Source of the DNA: Candidatus Omnitrophota bacterium
GTDB taxonomy: Bacteria; Omnitrophota; Koll11; Tantalellales; Tantalellaceae
Length of the DNA stretch: 18,046 nt
Assembly (NCBI GenBank): GCA_015231715.1
Contig: JADGBB010000024.1
Location: 1-18,046 of the forward strand
Direction of reading: 5' to 3'
Part shown: piece by piece, positions 1 to 6,580 of the stretch
How the letters are laid out: each line of letters opens with the position of its first letter
Numbering within the stretch: the first letter of the stretch is position 1
Made by a program: the position numbers and the translations under genes
The notes under the pieces: generated by a model
Databases searched by the model: none
Told to the model about the DNA's origin: nothing
Seen by the model: only the letters and a program-made list of their open reading frames with translations

Positions 1-82
1 TAGTCACTATTTTACCGTTAACAATAGCTTTCGGAGTATATTCAGAATACATTATGCCATTGAGTGAAGGTAATATATTTTC
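1..82. repeat. 82-bp exact inverted repeat, left copy
   Basis: Read base by base, the reverse complement of 1-82 is identical to 11565-11646, and the match stops sharply at base 83 versus 11564. This copy lies inside the gspB reading frame and covers its residues from about Glu126 to Thr152. Because the window begins at base 1, the true left extent of the repeat cannot be seen. An exact inverted duplicate at the very edge of a sequence is typical of a contig that would otherwise re-enter sequence already used. Confidence 0.97.
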
Positions 83-457
83 AGAAGAAGGGATTTTAGG
101 CATAGTAATTGCAGGGGATTTAACCGGATCATTTGTTTTTTCAACTGCAGCATCATTGACTGAAACATTTTCTTTTGAATGAAGATCAGCTGTATTGGTA
201 TCAGACAATAGATTATTCGGAGAAGTTGTCGTTGAAATATCAATGTTTTTTTTAAATTCATTAAATTTAGCGGTTAATGATAACGATATGAACAAAATGA
301 AAACTAAAATTAATATGACCGCAATAATTAATAAAATTTTGGTATATTTCTTTTTTTGCGGTATAGAGAATATAGGAGCATTGAATTTAACCTTCGGGGG
401 TTTTTCCTTTTCCCGTTGATCTTGAACTTTATTTAATGCTTCGGATATGATACTCAT
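1..457 (-). CDS. gspB: GspB/ExeB-type secretion accessory protein, 3' end outside window
   Basis: An inner-membrane partner of the ExeA/GspA ATPase; in type II secretion this pair helps place the secretin in the envelope. Reading from ATG at 457 gives 152 codons without a stop. There is a short cytoplasmic N-terminus (MSIISEALNKVQ), one membrane segment at about residues 41-62, a Ser/Thr/Asn-rich linker at about 70-125, then the start of a GspB/PilP-like C-terminal domain (LNGIMYSE, then a VNGKIV strand). It starts 10 nt after the exeA stop codon, so the two are surely co-transcribed. No clear Shine-Dalgarno is seen. The missing 32 C-terminal residues match, in the same codon phase, the tail encoded at 11646-11744; joining them gives a sensible 184-residue protein. 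The N-terminal half is too variable to place by itself, so the call rests on the C-terminal domain and the exeA neighbour. Confidence 0.8.
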   Translation of the reverse strand, partial: MSIISEALNKVQDQREKEKPPKVKFNAPIFSIPQKKKYTKILLIIAVILILVFILFISLSLTAKFNEFKKNIDISTTTSPNNLLSDTNTADLHSKENVSVNDAAVEKTNDPVKSPAITMPKIPSSENILPSLNGIMYSEYTPKAIVNGKIVT

Positions 458-467
458 TTTTAGTCGG

Positions 468-1289
468 TCAGTAAGACTCAGCAAAGATCCCTTCGGTTTC
501 ATTAATAGCTTGTTTAACCAGATCAGGATATATGTAATTTGTATTTTTCGCAAATCCCAGCAAAAGAGATTTATCGGCAATTACGTTTATTAGACGCGGT
601 ATACCTTTTGTATAATTTGTAATAATGTTAACAGTGTCGTCTTCAAATACTATCCTGCCGTCAGAGCCTGCAACATTAAGCCGGTGATATAAGTATTCTT
701 TGATTTCTTTTGCATTAAGTACATCAAGATGAAACCTTACCGCAACCCTTTGTTTTAATTGTCTTAAATTCGGATGGTCGAGTTTTTCTTTTAACTCGGG
801 CTGTCCGATAAGTACAATTTGCAGCAGTTTTTCTTTTTCGGTTTCTAAGTTGGAAAGCATTCTTATTGTTTCCAGCGATGATTTTTTTAGGTTTTGAGAT
901 TCATCAATGATCAACACAACATTATTATTATCTCTCAAACAGTCAAGAAGAAAAGAATTTAATGACTTAATAAAGTTACCTTTATTTTTTTTTTGTGGCA
1001 CAATGTCAAAATCAGCCAAAATAGATTCCATCAGCTGATTTTCAGAAAGAGCAGGGTTAAAGATTATTGATGTTTTAACTGATGCATCTAATTTTTTTTC
1101 TAATGCTCTGCATAAAGTTGTTTTTCCCGCCCCGACCTCACCTGTAAGTACTATAAAACCTTTTCGATGTTGTATGCCGAAAACTAGGTGAGCTAATGCT
1201 TCTTTGTGGGTTTCAGACATATAAAGAAAACTAGGGTCGCTAGTTACATTAAATGGATTCTCACGGAGTTTATAAAAGTCTAAATACAT
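468..1289 (-). CDS. ExeA/GspA-family AAA ATPase
   Basis: A 273-residue cytoplasmic AAA ATPase of the ExeA/GspA type, also close to the secretion ATPases found at exosortase/PEP-CTERM loci. The N-terminus (MYLDFYKLRENPF, then a Pro-Ser-Phe-Leu-Tyr stretch) is the family signature. Walker A is GEVGAGKTT at 50-58, Walker B VVLIIDE at 124-130, a sensor-1-like IVLIGQPE at 158-165 and a sensor-2-like GIPRLIN at 229-235. The protein lacks the C-terminal periplasmic peptidoglycan-binding part of full-length ExeA, so it is the short form. It is the first gene of an exeA-gspB operon and is divergent from a PilZ gene. The start is fixed by family alignment. The only promoter seen ends 6 nt upstream, so the mRNA may be leaderless. 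The exact subfamily (type II secretion or exosortase-linked) is not settled. Confidence 0.9.
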   Translation of the reverse strand: MYLDFYKLRENPFNVTSDPSFLYMSETHKEALAHLVFGIQHRKGFIVLTGEVGAGKTTLCRALEKKLDASVKTSIIFNPALSENQLMESILADFDIVPQKKNKGNFIKSLNSFLLDCLRDNNNVVLIIDESQNLKKSSLETIRMLSNLETEKEKLLQIVLIGQPELKEKLDHPNLRQLKQRVAVRFHLDVLNAKEIKEYLYHRLNVAGSDGRIVFEDDTVNIITNYTKGIPRLINVIADKSLLLGFAKNTNYIYPDLVKQAINETEGIFAESY

Positions 1290-1295
1290 AAAGCC

Positions 1296-1323
1296 ATTAT
1301 ATACGATTAAAATTCGCTGTAAA
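1296..1323 (-). promoter_or_regulatory. Sigma-70-like promoter for exeA-gspB
   Basis: On the minus strand there is a -35 TTTACA (1323-1318), a 16-bp spacer and a perfect -10 TATAAT (1301-1296). Only six bases (GGCTTT) separate the -10 from the exeA ATG at 1289. Transcription would therefore begin at or within a base or two of the start codon, leaving no room for a ribosome binding site. Confidence 0.7.
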
Positions 1324-1347
1324 GAATAAATATTTTTTCATTCGAAC

Positions 1348-1376
1348 TTGCCAATTCAAATATCATAATGTATTCT
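1348..1376 (+). promoter_or_regulatory. Probable promoter for the first PilZ gene
   Basis: TTGCCA (1348-1353), a 17-bp spacer and TATTCT (1371-1376), followed by six bases and then ATG at 1383. It stands back to back with the exeA promoter, the two -35 boxes being 24 bp apart. The geometry relative to the start codon is the same as for exeA. The -10 is only a 4/6 match, so this is less secure. Confidence 0.5.
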
Positions 1377-1382
1377 ATACTC

Positions 1383-1748
1383 ATGATGATATGGGAAGGA
1401 ATAGATAAAAGGAAATTTCCTAGAGCTCGATATGAGTGTAGAATTTTGATTTCATCTCAAGGTAAGGATGAATCTTTTGAGACTTTAACTGAAAATATCG
1501 GCTCTGGTGGTATTTGTGTGGTTCTCGGAAAAGAATTTGATCTTTTCAAAACTGCACAGATCGAGATGCATATACCTGAAAAAAAGAGAGTTGTTAGATG
1601 CTCAGGAACGATTGTTTGGGTGATCAGAAAAAGGATTTCCGGTAAGGGACATGATTTCAATTACGATATAGGTATTGAATTTATAGAGATATCAGATGAT
1701 GATAAGGATTTTATTGCCGCTTTGGTGGATGAGCTTATCGAATCTTAA
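1383..1748 (+). CDS. Single-domain PilZ protein (1 of 4)
   Basis: A small cytoplasmic protein of about 121 residues consisting almost only of a PilZ domain, the c-di-GMP receptor fold. The arginine motif is seen as KRKFPRAR near the N-terminus, and the second motif as ENIGSGGIC (form D/N-x-S-x-x-G) some 35 residues later. The last conserved strand carries YDIGIEFIEI. The reading frame is open from an ATG at 1368, but that codon lies upstream of the likely -10 box; ATG 1383 sits six bases after it and is preferred. No Shine-Dalgarno precedes either ATG. It is divergent from exeA and precedes a TIGR04073 gene that has its own promoter. The motifs support ligand binding, but the target process is unknown. 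Confidence 0.85.
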   Translation: MMIWEGIDKRKFPRARYECRILISSQGKDESFETLTENIGSGGICVVLGKEFDLFKTAQIEMHIPEKKRVVRCSGTIVWVIRKRISGKGHDFNYDIGIEFIEISDDDKDFIAALVDELIES

Positions 1749-1758
1749 GGGCACTTTC

Positions 1759-1787
1759 TTGACACTGTAAAAAACACATGATATACT
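1759..1787 (+). promoter_or_regulatory. Strong sigma-70-like promoter for TIGR04073 gene 1
   Basis: Consensus -35 TTGACA (1759-1764), a 17-bp spacer and -10 TATACT (1782-1787). The predicted start of transcription near 1794 leaves a leader of about 50 nt ending in a near-perfect ribosome binding site, AAGGAGGTGA at 1826-1835. This is one of the strongest-looking promoter plus ribosome-binding-site pairs in the window, suggesting an abundant product. Confidence 0.8.
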
Positions 1788-1842
1788 TCGGTTATTAGAA
1801 AAAAATTGTTATATATGAGAAAATTAAGGAGGTGAAAATAAA

Positions 1843-2160
1843 ATGAAGACATTAAAAATTTTGCTTGTTTGCTTGATGGTAATGGCTGTAGCTACTCAGT
1901 GTTATGCACAGGATCCTGCTAAAAAACTCGGCAGAGGTTTGGCTAACATACTAACAGGTTGGGTAGAGTTACCAAAGAACATCTATGACACTAGTGTTGA
2001 AGAAAATGTTCTTTCAGGTATTACTATGGGGTTGGCAAAAGGCGTTGGGATGACAATAGTCAGGACAGGTGCAGGATTGTATGAAACAATCACTTTCCCG
2101 TTCCCGATACCAGAAGATTATCAACCGGTATTAGAACCTGAATTTGTATTTTCAGAATAA
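1843..2160 (+). CDS. Exosortase-system-associated secreted protein, TIGR04073 type (copy 1)
   Basis: A 105-residue exported protein. The N-terminus is a Sec signal peptide (MKTLKI, a hydrophobic core, probable cleavage after CYA near residue 22). The mature part has the hallmarks of the TIGR04073 family, which co-occurs with exosortases: KLGRGLANILTGWVELPKN at about 28-46, a glycine-rich amphipathic segment (SGITMGLAKGVGMT), then a TG-x-YETITFPFPIP element near residues 79-93. The molecular role of the family is not known. It is monocistronic, having a consensus promoter, an excellent ribosome binding site and a strong terminator. It is paralogous to 6581-6910; both share the pattern KL-x-RG then GW-x-E-(L/I)-PK then TFP. 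No exosortase gene is visible in this window. Confidence 0.85.
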   Translation: MKTLKILLVCLMVMAVATQCYAQDPAKKLGRGLANILTGWVELPKNIYDTSVEENVLSGITMGLAKGVGMTIVRTGAGLYETITFPFPIPEDYQPVLEPEFVFSE

Positions 2161-2170
2161 CAATATATTG

Positions 2171-2209
2171 AAAACCGGGAAGCCATTATAAGCTTCCCGG
2201 TTTTTTTTT
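2171..2209 (+). terminator. Strong intrinsic terminator after TIGR04073 gene 1
   Basis: AAAACCGGGAAGC (2171-2183) pairs with GCTTCCCGGTTTT (2192-2204) around an 8-nt loop and runs into nine Ts ending at 2209. The stem is uninterrupted and starts 10 nt after the stop codon, so it isolates this gene from the next PilZ gene. Confidence 0.93.
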
Positions 2210-2239
2210 GTCCTGCTTCTTTTATTTATTAATATGTCC

Positions 2240-2268
2240 TAGACAAAACATCCGTTTATATGTAATAT
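2240..2268 (+). promoter_or_regulatory. Sigma-70-like promoter for the second PilZ operon
   Basis: TAGACA (2240-2245), a 17-bp spacer and TAATAT (2263-2268), placed between the terminator of the previous gene and the PilZ start at 2303. The ribosome binding site TTGGAG follows at about 2292-2297. Confidence 0.6.
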
Positions 2269-2302
2269 ATGACGTAATAAAAACAAATCAATTGGAGTGT
2301 AA

Positions 2303-2668
2303 ATGAAAGAAAAAAGAAAACATATACGGTTTCAAGTGTTAATGGATGCTTTAGGCCGACTACAGGGTTCTGAGAAAAAGATAAAAGTTAATAATTTGAG
2401 CCGTACTGGATTTGGCGTTATAACCGAAGAACCATTAGACCGGGGAAGTGAATTTGAGATCGAACTTAGAATACCCGGTGATAATATTCCTGTTATTGTA
2501 ACCGGTGAAATTGCTTGGACAAAGCAGTTGACACCGACCAAAACACGATCGAAGGCATCTCAAATTAAAAATATCAAACACGAAAGCGGCATAAAAGTAA
2601 AAAGTATAAAAAGTACTGACAGAAACAGACTGTTGGAATTTATTTACAACAAATGGATGAAAAAGTAA
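2303..2668 (+). CDS. Single-domain PilZ protein (2 of 4)
   Basis: A 121-residue cytoplasmic PilZ protein. The c-di-GMP arginine motif is near the very N-terminus (KRKHIRF, residues 4-10), and NNLSRTGFGV supplies the D/N-x-S-x-x-G motif about 30 residues later. Between the last core strands lies a basic insertion (TPTKTRSKASQIKNIKH), longer than in the other three PilZ proteins here. The conserved closing strand reads ESGIKVKSI. It is first in an apparent operon with the zinc-finger-like gene (20-nt gap) and the HIT gene. It follows a TIGR04073 gene plus terminator, the same order as at 6581-7448. Confidence 0.82.
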   Translation: MKEKRKHIRFQVLMDALGRLQGSEKKIKVNNLSRTGFGVITEEPLDRGSEFEIELRIPGDNIPVIVTGEIAWTKQLTPTKTRSKASQIKNIKHESGIKVKSIKSTDRNRLLEFIYNKWMKK

Positions 2669-2688
2669 ACTAACGGAGGATTAAGATC

Positions 2689-2964
2689 ATGGAAGAAGAA
2701 AAAAAACAGGAAGTGGAAGAAACTATGGGAACTAATCCTGAAGCGGAGAATGTTTCAGCAGATGATAAAGCTGTTACAGATGAAACAGCGATCAAAAAAA
2801 ATAGTGCTATTACAAAGAAAAACACAAAAAATGTTATACCTGAAGAATGCGGATCATGCGGTAAATCTTTTCCTAAAAAAATGTGGTACTACAGAGACAA
2901 TGCTCACTATTGCAATAAAAAATGTTATAAGAAAAAGATGGCAGAATTAGTTAAAGAAAAATAA
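2689..2964 (+). CDS. Small charged protein with a C-terminal zinc-finger-like motif
   Basis: A 91-residue protein of unknown function. The first ~45 residues are very acidic and Lys/Thr-rich with no hydrophobic segment, so probably disordered. The C-terminal half has four cysteines in a treble-clef-like arrangement: Cys54 and Cys57 (ECGSCGKSF), then Cys75 and Cys79 (YCNKKCYKK), with a basic end. This is a plausible zinc site resembling small MYM/TRASH-like knuckles, though I cannot name a family. The start is set by GGAGGA at 2675-2680. It lies between a PilZ gene and the HIT gene in the same direction. Confidence 0.7.
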   Translation: MEEEKKQEVEETMGTNPEAENVSADDKAVTDETAIKKNSAITKKNTKNVIPEECGSCGKSFPKKMWYYRDNAHYCNKKCYKKKMAELVKEK

Positions 2965-2977
2965 GTTCGATAATCTT

Positions 2978-3325
2978 ATGGATCAAAATTGTGTTTTTTG
3001 TAAAATTGCACGAAAAGAAATACCGGCTGTTATTGTTTATGAGGATAATGAAATACTAGCTTTTAGGGATGTAAATCCTGTGTCTCCGGTGCATATATTG
3101 ATCATACCTAAAGTGCACATAAGAACACTGAATGAGTTAAATGATACTAACAGAGTTTTGATACAAAATATAATTTTAACAGCAAAAAATTTAGCCGATA
3201 ATGAAGGAATTGCTCAGGAAGGATATAGACTAGTATCAAATTGCAACTATAATGCCGGACAAGAAGTGTTTCATTTACACTTTCATTTGATGGGCGGAAG
3301 AAAATTTGCTTGGCCTCCGGGATAA
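2978..3325 (+). CDS. HIT-family (HinT-like) nucleotide hydrolase
   Basis: A 115-residue histidine-triad protein, the usual length for HinT, which hydrolyses nucleoside phosphoramidates such as AMP-lysine. The N-terminal FCKIARKEIPA and YEDNEILAFRDVNPVSPVH blocks are typical. The active-site triad HLHFHLMGGR is at residues 99-108 (His99, His101, His103), and the usual Trp-Pro-Pro-Gly end is intact. Cys5 and Cys8 occupy the positions of the zinc cysteines of some HinT proteins. It follows the zinc-finger-like gene by 13 nt and probably shares its mRNA. Confidence 0.93.
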   Translation: MDQNCVFCKIARKEIPAVIVYEDNEILAFRDVNPVSPVHILIIPKVHIRTLNELNDTNRVLIQNIILTAKNLADNEGIAQEGYRLVSNCNYNAGQEVFHLHFHLMGGRKFAWPPG

Positions 3326-3333
3326 GTTATAAT
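3305..3333 (+). promoter_or_regulatory. Possible internal promoter for the third PilZ gene
   Basis: A perfect -10 TATAAT (3328-3333) lies just after the HIT stop codon, with a weak -35 TTTGCT (3305-3310) at 17-bp spacing inside the end of the HIT gene. A good ribosome binding site, AAGGAG (about 3353-3358), precedes ATG 3366. The poor -35 makes this tentative. Confidence 0.4.
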
Positions 3334-3365
3334 AAGTCTTAATTTGAATACCAAGGAGATTAATA

Positions 3366-3737
3366 ATGTCTAATAAAGAACAAGAAAGAAGAAAGTTCCC
3401 AAGGATAAAAGACAAAGGTGTATCCGTACAATTCAAATTTGAAGGGCTTTCCGCAATTACAAAAAGCCTTGATATTTCTGCAAGCGGTATATATTGCAAA
3501 ATTACCGAACAGATACCGTTAATGACAAAGCTTGAAATAGTTTTAGCGCTTCCTTCCGAACATGGTTCTTCAAGGCCGACTCTTATTGACATAGAAGGTG
3601 TTGTCGTTAGGGAACATCCGGTTATTCAGAACGGCAGGGCCGACCATTATGATATCGCTATATTTTTTACTAACCTTATGCCTAAAGACAGGGAAAAACT
3701 GGTTAAATATATTGATAAAAGATCTTCAAACAATTGA
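3366..3737 (+). CDS. Single-domain PilZ protein (3 of 4)
   Basis: A 123-residue PilZ protein with the clearest motifs of the four: ERRKFPRIKDKG at residues 7-18 (arginine motif) and SLDISASGIYCK about 30 residues on (D-x-S-x-x-G). The C-terminal strand HYDIAIFFTNL and a closing helix complete the fold. It has no other domain and no signal peptide, so it should be a cytoplasmic c-di-GMP-binding adaptor. A good ribosome binding site precedes the ATG. The DUF4416 gene begins 5 nt after its stop codon, so the two are translationally close. Confidence 0.88.
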   Translation: MSNKEQERRKFPRIKDKGVSVQFKFEGLSAITKSLDISASGIYCKITEQIPLMTKLEIVLALPSEHGSSRPTLIDIEGVVVREHPVIQNGRADHYDIAIFFTNLMPKDREKLVKYIDKRSSNN

Positions 3738-3742
3738 TTAAA

Positions 3743-4267
3743 ATGTCAATTAACATCATATCTACTACAGCAAAGATTATAACAAGTTTTATTTACCAAA
3801 ATGAAGAACATTGTTTTAAAGCCGAACAAGCTCTTCAGAAATCTTTTGGTCCGATGGAAGATAAAAAGCAAATTTTTTCTTTTGATTTTACTGATTATTA
3901 CAATAAAGAATTCGGAGAACCGCTTAAGCGAAAACTTGTAGCTTTTAAAGGAACTAAAAGCATAGAAAATATTCATCAAGCGAAGATCATATCAGGTGAA
4001 GTGGAAAAGAGTTTGAGCATTGACGGAAAAAGAACCGTAAATATTGATCCGGGATATTTGACCGAAGCAAAAATGGTTTTATTGACAACCAAAGATTTTA
4101 TGCATAGGATCTATCTTAAAGACGGCATATTTGCAGAAGCAACCCTGCACTTTCAAAAAGATACCTATAAGCCATGGCCCTGGACATATCCGGATTATGC
4201 ATCTTGCGGGCATATTGCATATTTTAATGATATTCGGTCGATCCTTAGAAAAGATCTAGGGAAATAA
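3743..4267 (+). CDS. DUF4416 family protein
   Basis: A 174-residue protein with no membrane segment or signal peptide, matching the pattern I know for DUF4416: SFDFTDYYNKEFGEPLKRKL, RTVNIDPGYL, a LTTKDFMHRIYLKDGIFAEATL block and WTYPDYASCGH. These invariant acidic, aromatic and histidine residues suggest an enzyme or ligand-binding role, but no function is established for the family. The frame is open from a TTG at 3734 that overlaps the PilZ stop codon; ATG 3743 is preferred because it matches the usual N-terminus and avoids the overlap. The next gene starts 4 nt after the stop codon. Confidence 0.85.
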   Translation: MSINIISTTAKIITSFIYQNEEHCFKAEQALQKSFGPMEDKKQIFSFDFTDYYNKEFGEPLKRKLVAFKGTKSIENIHQAKIISGEVEKSLSIDGKRTVNIDPGYLTEAKMVLLTTKDFMHRIYLKDGIFAEATLHFQKDTYKPWPWTYPDYASCGHIAYFNDIRSILRKDLGK

Positions 4268-4271
4268 AATT

Positions 4272-4835
4272 ATGCTATTAAAGAAAAAACATTTTTCTTT
4301 TATATTTTTTTCTGCGTCCGTGATCATATCGGTAATGATATTGACAGTACTTGGCCTGCAAATATATACAGGATGGGAAGATGCAACTTCTCTTGTCAAA
4401 TACAATAAAAAAATATCAGCTCTGACAGCAGGACTTTTTGCTGAGAACATTAATATACACAATCTAAGTTTTGAAGTTGCAGATGAAACTTCGCGGGATA
4501 TTTTAGTCTCAGGAAAAATACAAAACAACACTAATAAAACATTATTGACTATGGAGATCGGCCTTTCATTTGTCAGAAAAGACGGCTTTGTTGTAGCAAA
4601 ATATCCAATAAATCCTTTATCGATTGATACTCCATTTGATTCACCTTTTTTTTCAACTCAAAATAAAACATTATCAATTATCGGTCCCGCTGAAATATTT
4701 GTTTTTAAAAGCAGAATAAATAATATTCTTATGCTGATACTGGATCAAGTTAAGAAGAAAAAGAATTTTGCAAAGAACTCGCAAGAAGATGATATGTCTG
4801 TTCAATCGGAAATTTCAAGTCTTGGGTTGGAATGA
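4272..4835 (+). CDS. Membrane-anchored protein of unknown function, FxLYD/DUF2393-like
   Basis: A 187-residue protein with one N-terminal membrane anchor (about residues 8-30) and an exported domain. Residues about 60-140 look like a beta-sandwich (NLSFEVADE, ILVSGKIQNNTNKTLLTMEIGL, GFVVAKYPINPL), resembling the FxLYD/DUF2393 type of extracytoplasmic domain. The C-terminus is Lys-rich and then acidic. It overlaps the next gene by 4 nt (ATGA), so the two products are probably made together and may act together at the membrane. I cannot assign a function. Confidence 0.65.
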   Translation: MLLKKKHFSFIFFSASVIISVMILTVLGLQIYTGWEDATSLVKYNKKISALTAGLFAENINIHNLSFEVADETSRDILVSGKIQNNTNKTLLTMEIGLSFVRKDGFVVAKYPINPLSIDTPFDSPFFSTQNKTLSIIGPAEIFVFKSRINNILMLILDQVKKKKNFAKNSQEDDMSVQSEISSLGLE

Positions 4836-6511
4836 TAAAAATTAAAACTAAACATATTATTGTAGTAACCATTCTGTCTATTATTTTCGTACTTTTAGTT
4901 TCTTCATTTGTACTAGTGGCAAACTACTCCAGCATAGACTATGTGTATAACGAATTATTTGAAGGCTCTTTCGCGGGAGAAACTGTTGTAAAAAAAATTA
5001 TTACGGAAAACAAGATTATATACAAAACATTTTCGACTTATCATAAAAATCTTCAGTTCACAAAAAGTATAAGCGAGCTTTTTTTGCAAAAAGGATCTAT
5101 GCTTCCCATAAAGTTCAGCGACGAAGCATATGGATTTAACAAAGATTCAAGGTCAATTTTCATAAATCAAAAAGACAAGTACACAGATGTTTTGTATTAC
5201 GACCATCCAGTATGTTTTCAGACCAAAGATTTTGAAACAGGAGAAAAGACATATATTTTCGATCCTTATAATATTGCCACTTATATGGGGCTGATCCCTA
5301 AATTTAATTTATGGACAAAAGGTGCTCAGTATTTTGAGATCATGATACCTTTTGATTATCCATCTGTTCCTTTGCGGCAAAAACTTTGCATTAGATCGGT
5401 AGGAAGTGAATTTGTGCCGTACCATGGTAAAAAGGTCGAAGCGGAGCTGTTATTGTTCACATCTCCCGGACTTCCGGAAATTTTAGTTAAAGTATCGAAA
5501 AATAGATCTTTGATCTTGGCAATACACATAAGCGATTATAATACCGATTTTAAATTGAAGCAGTCGCTGCGTCTTTTTGACAGAGTCACACAAAAAGAAT
5601 TAACATATAAGTTTGCAAATCAAGACTCTCAATCCAAAATTTCCGAAACGGTTTTTATGCATTTAGACGGATCTTTGTTTTCGGGTAAATATTTCCTTCC
5701 GGAAGGGGAAGGCCCGTTTCCAGCTGTTGTATTGATACCTGATGACGGGATACAGACACGATATAAAAATGATTTGTATCACTCTATTGCGCTCAGTTTA
5801 TCTAAAAATAGAATTGCCTCTGTTATCGTTGAACCTTACGGAACAAGCAGAAATCAAGACAGTCAAATATCATACAACGATCAAAAAAAAGTTAAGGAAG
5901 TTCTGGCGTCGGTTAATTTTTTAAAAAATACTAAAAATATCGATCAAAATAATATAAATCTCTTGGGTTATAAGAACGGCGGATATTTTGCGGCGCTTGC
6001 GGCTTCAGAGAATGTTGGAGTTAGATCATTTATTGTTCTGGGCCTTCCGGTAGTTTCAAGTCATACATTTGATGACATAAAAGAAAGCATGATAAATAAT
6101 ATCGTAGATGCGGGATACGGGGTTTTTTCACAAGACTTTATATCGCAAGCAAGCAATGTTAAATATTCGCATATTAACAAAACTTTGAATTCACAGGAAA
6201 AAACTCTTTTGATAATGGGCAGAAAGGTTCCGGTTCAAGCGTTCAAGGATTATGTGACACGCCGACCCTATCAAACAATAATTAATTCTAAAATTCCAGG
6301 GTTAGTTATTTTTTCAAAGAATGATCTTGAATATACATTAAAGTTGCATGCATCATTGGAAAATGCCGATGTGCCGGGTTTGAAAACATTTGTTTTTAGA
6401 AAATTGAATAAATTTTTTGGAAGTTATGGACATAATCCTGATACCGGATGGAGGTTTGTAATGAATCACGAAGTTATTAATGTTTTGAACAAATGGATAA
6501 ATAAAAAATAG
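4832..6511 (+). CDS. Membrane-anchored alpha/beta-hydrolase-like protein with altered nucleophile
   Basis: A 559-residue protein with an N-terminal membrane segment (about 8-31), an N-terminal domain of about 240 residues that I do not recognise, and a C-terminal alpha/beta-hydrolase domain from about 280 of the dienelactone-hydrolase/acyl-transfer type (FSGKYFLPEGEGPFPAVVLIP). The nucleophile elbow, normally G-x-S-x-G, reads GYKNG at 379-383, with Lys381 in place of serine. An acidic-position candidate (Asp498 in FSKNDLE) and the late histidine (His534 in GSYGHN) remain. As seen, it should not be a normal serine hydrolase; it could be a binding or scaffold protein, or use a different chemistry. 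It overlaps the preceding membrane gene by 4 nt. No intrinsic terminator is seen before the next promoter at 6526. Confidence 0.75.
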   Translation: MIKIKTKHIIVVTILSIIFVLLVSSFVLVANYSSIDYVYNELFEGSFAGETVVKKIITENKIIYKTFSTYHKNLQFTKSISELFLQKGSMLPIKFSDEAYGFNKDSRSIFINQKDKYTDVLYYDHPVCFQTKDFETGEKTYIFDPYNIATYMGLIPKFNLWTKGAQYFEIMIPFDYPSVPLRQKLCIRSVGSEFVPYHGKKVEAELLLFTSPGLPEILVKVSKNRSLILAIHISDYNTDFKLKQSLRLFDRVTQKELTYKFANQDSQSKISETVFMHLDGSLFSGKYFLPEGEGPFPAVVLIPDDGIQTRYKNDLYHSIALSLSKNRIASVIVEPYGTSRNQDSQISYNDQKKVKEVLASVNFLKNTKNIDQNNINLLGYKNGGYFAALAASENVGVRSFIVLGLPVVSSHTFDDIKESMINNIVDAGYGVFSQDFISQASNVKYSHINKTLNSQEKTLLIMGRKVPVQAFKDYVTRRPYQTIINSKIPGLVIFSKNDLEYTLKLHASLENADVPGLKTFVFRKLNKFFGSYGHNPDTGWRFVMNHEVINVLNKWINKK

Positions 6512-6525
6512 TTTAGCGCAACTGT

Positions 6526-6554
6526 TTGACATTCTGAATTTAATATGATATATT
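6526..6554 (+). promoter_or_regulatory. Strong sigma-70-like promoter for TIGR04073 gene 2
   Basis: Consensus -35 TTGACA (6526-6531), a 17-bp spacer and -10 TATATT (6549-6554). The -10 box lies inside a 5' extension of the open frame that begins at 6545, which rules out that upstream ATG and fixes the start at 6581, preceded by a run of six Gs (GGGGGG, about 6570-6575) as ribosome binding site. Confidence 0.8.
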
Positions 6555-6580
6555 TCGATAATTATAAAAGGGGGGTTGAA

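Noticed and set aside
195..419. A 74-residue open frame on the plus strand
   Set aside because: It lies antisense within gspB, whose translation gives a coherent membrane protein with a recognisable C-terminal domain; the plus-strand frame has no ribosome binding site or known pattern.
1788..1842. Leader of TIGR04073 gene 1 as a possible riboswitch
   Set aside because: Only about 50 nt, A-rich, with no stable stem apart from the ribosome binding site; too short for known aptamers.
6545..6580. Upstream ATG extending TIGR04073 copy 2
   Set aside because: The extension contains the -10 box of its own promoter and would place charged residues ahead of the signal peptide.
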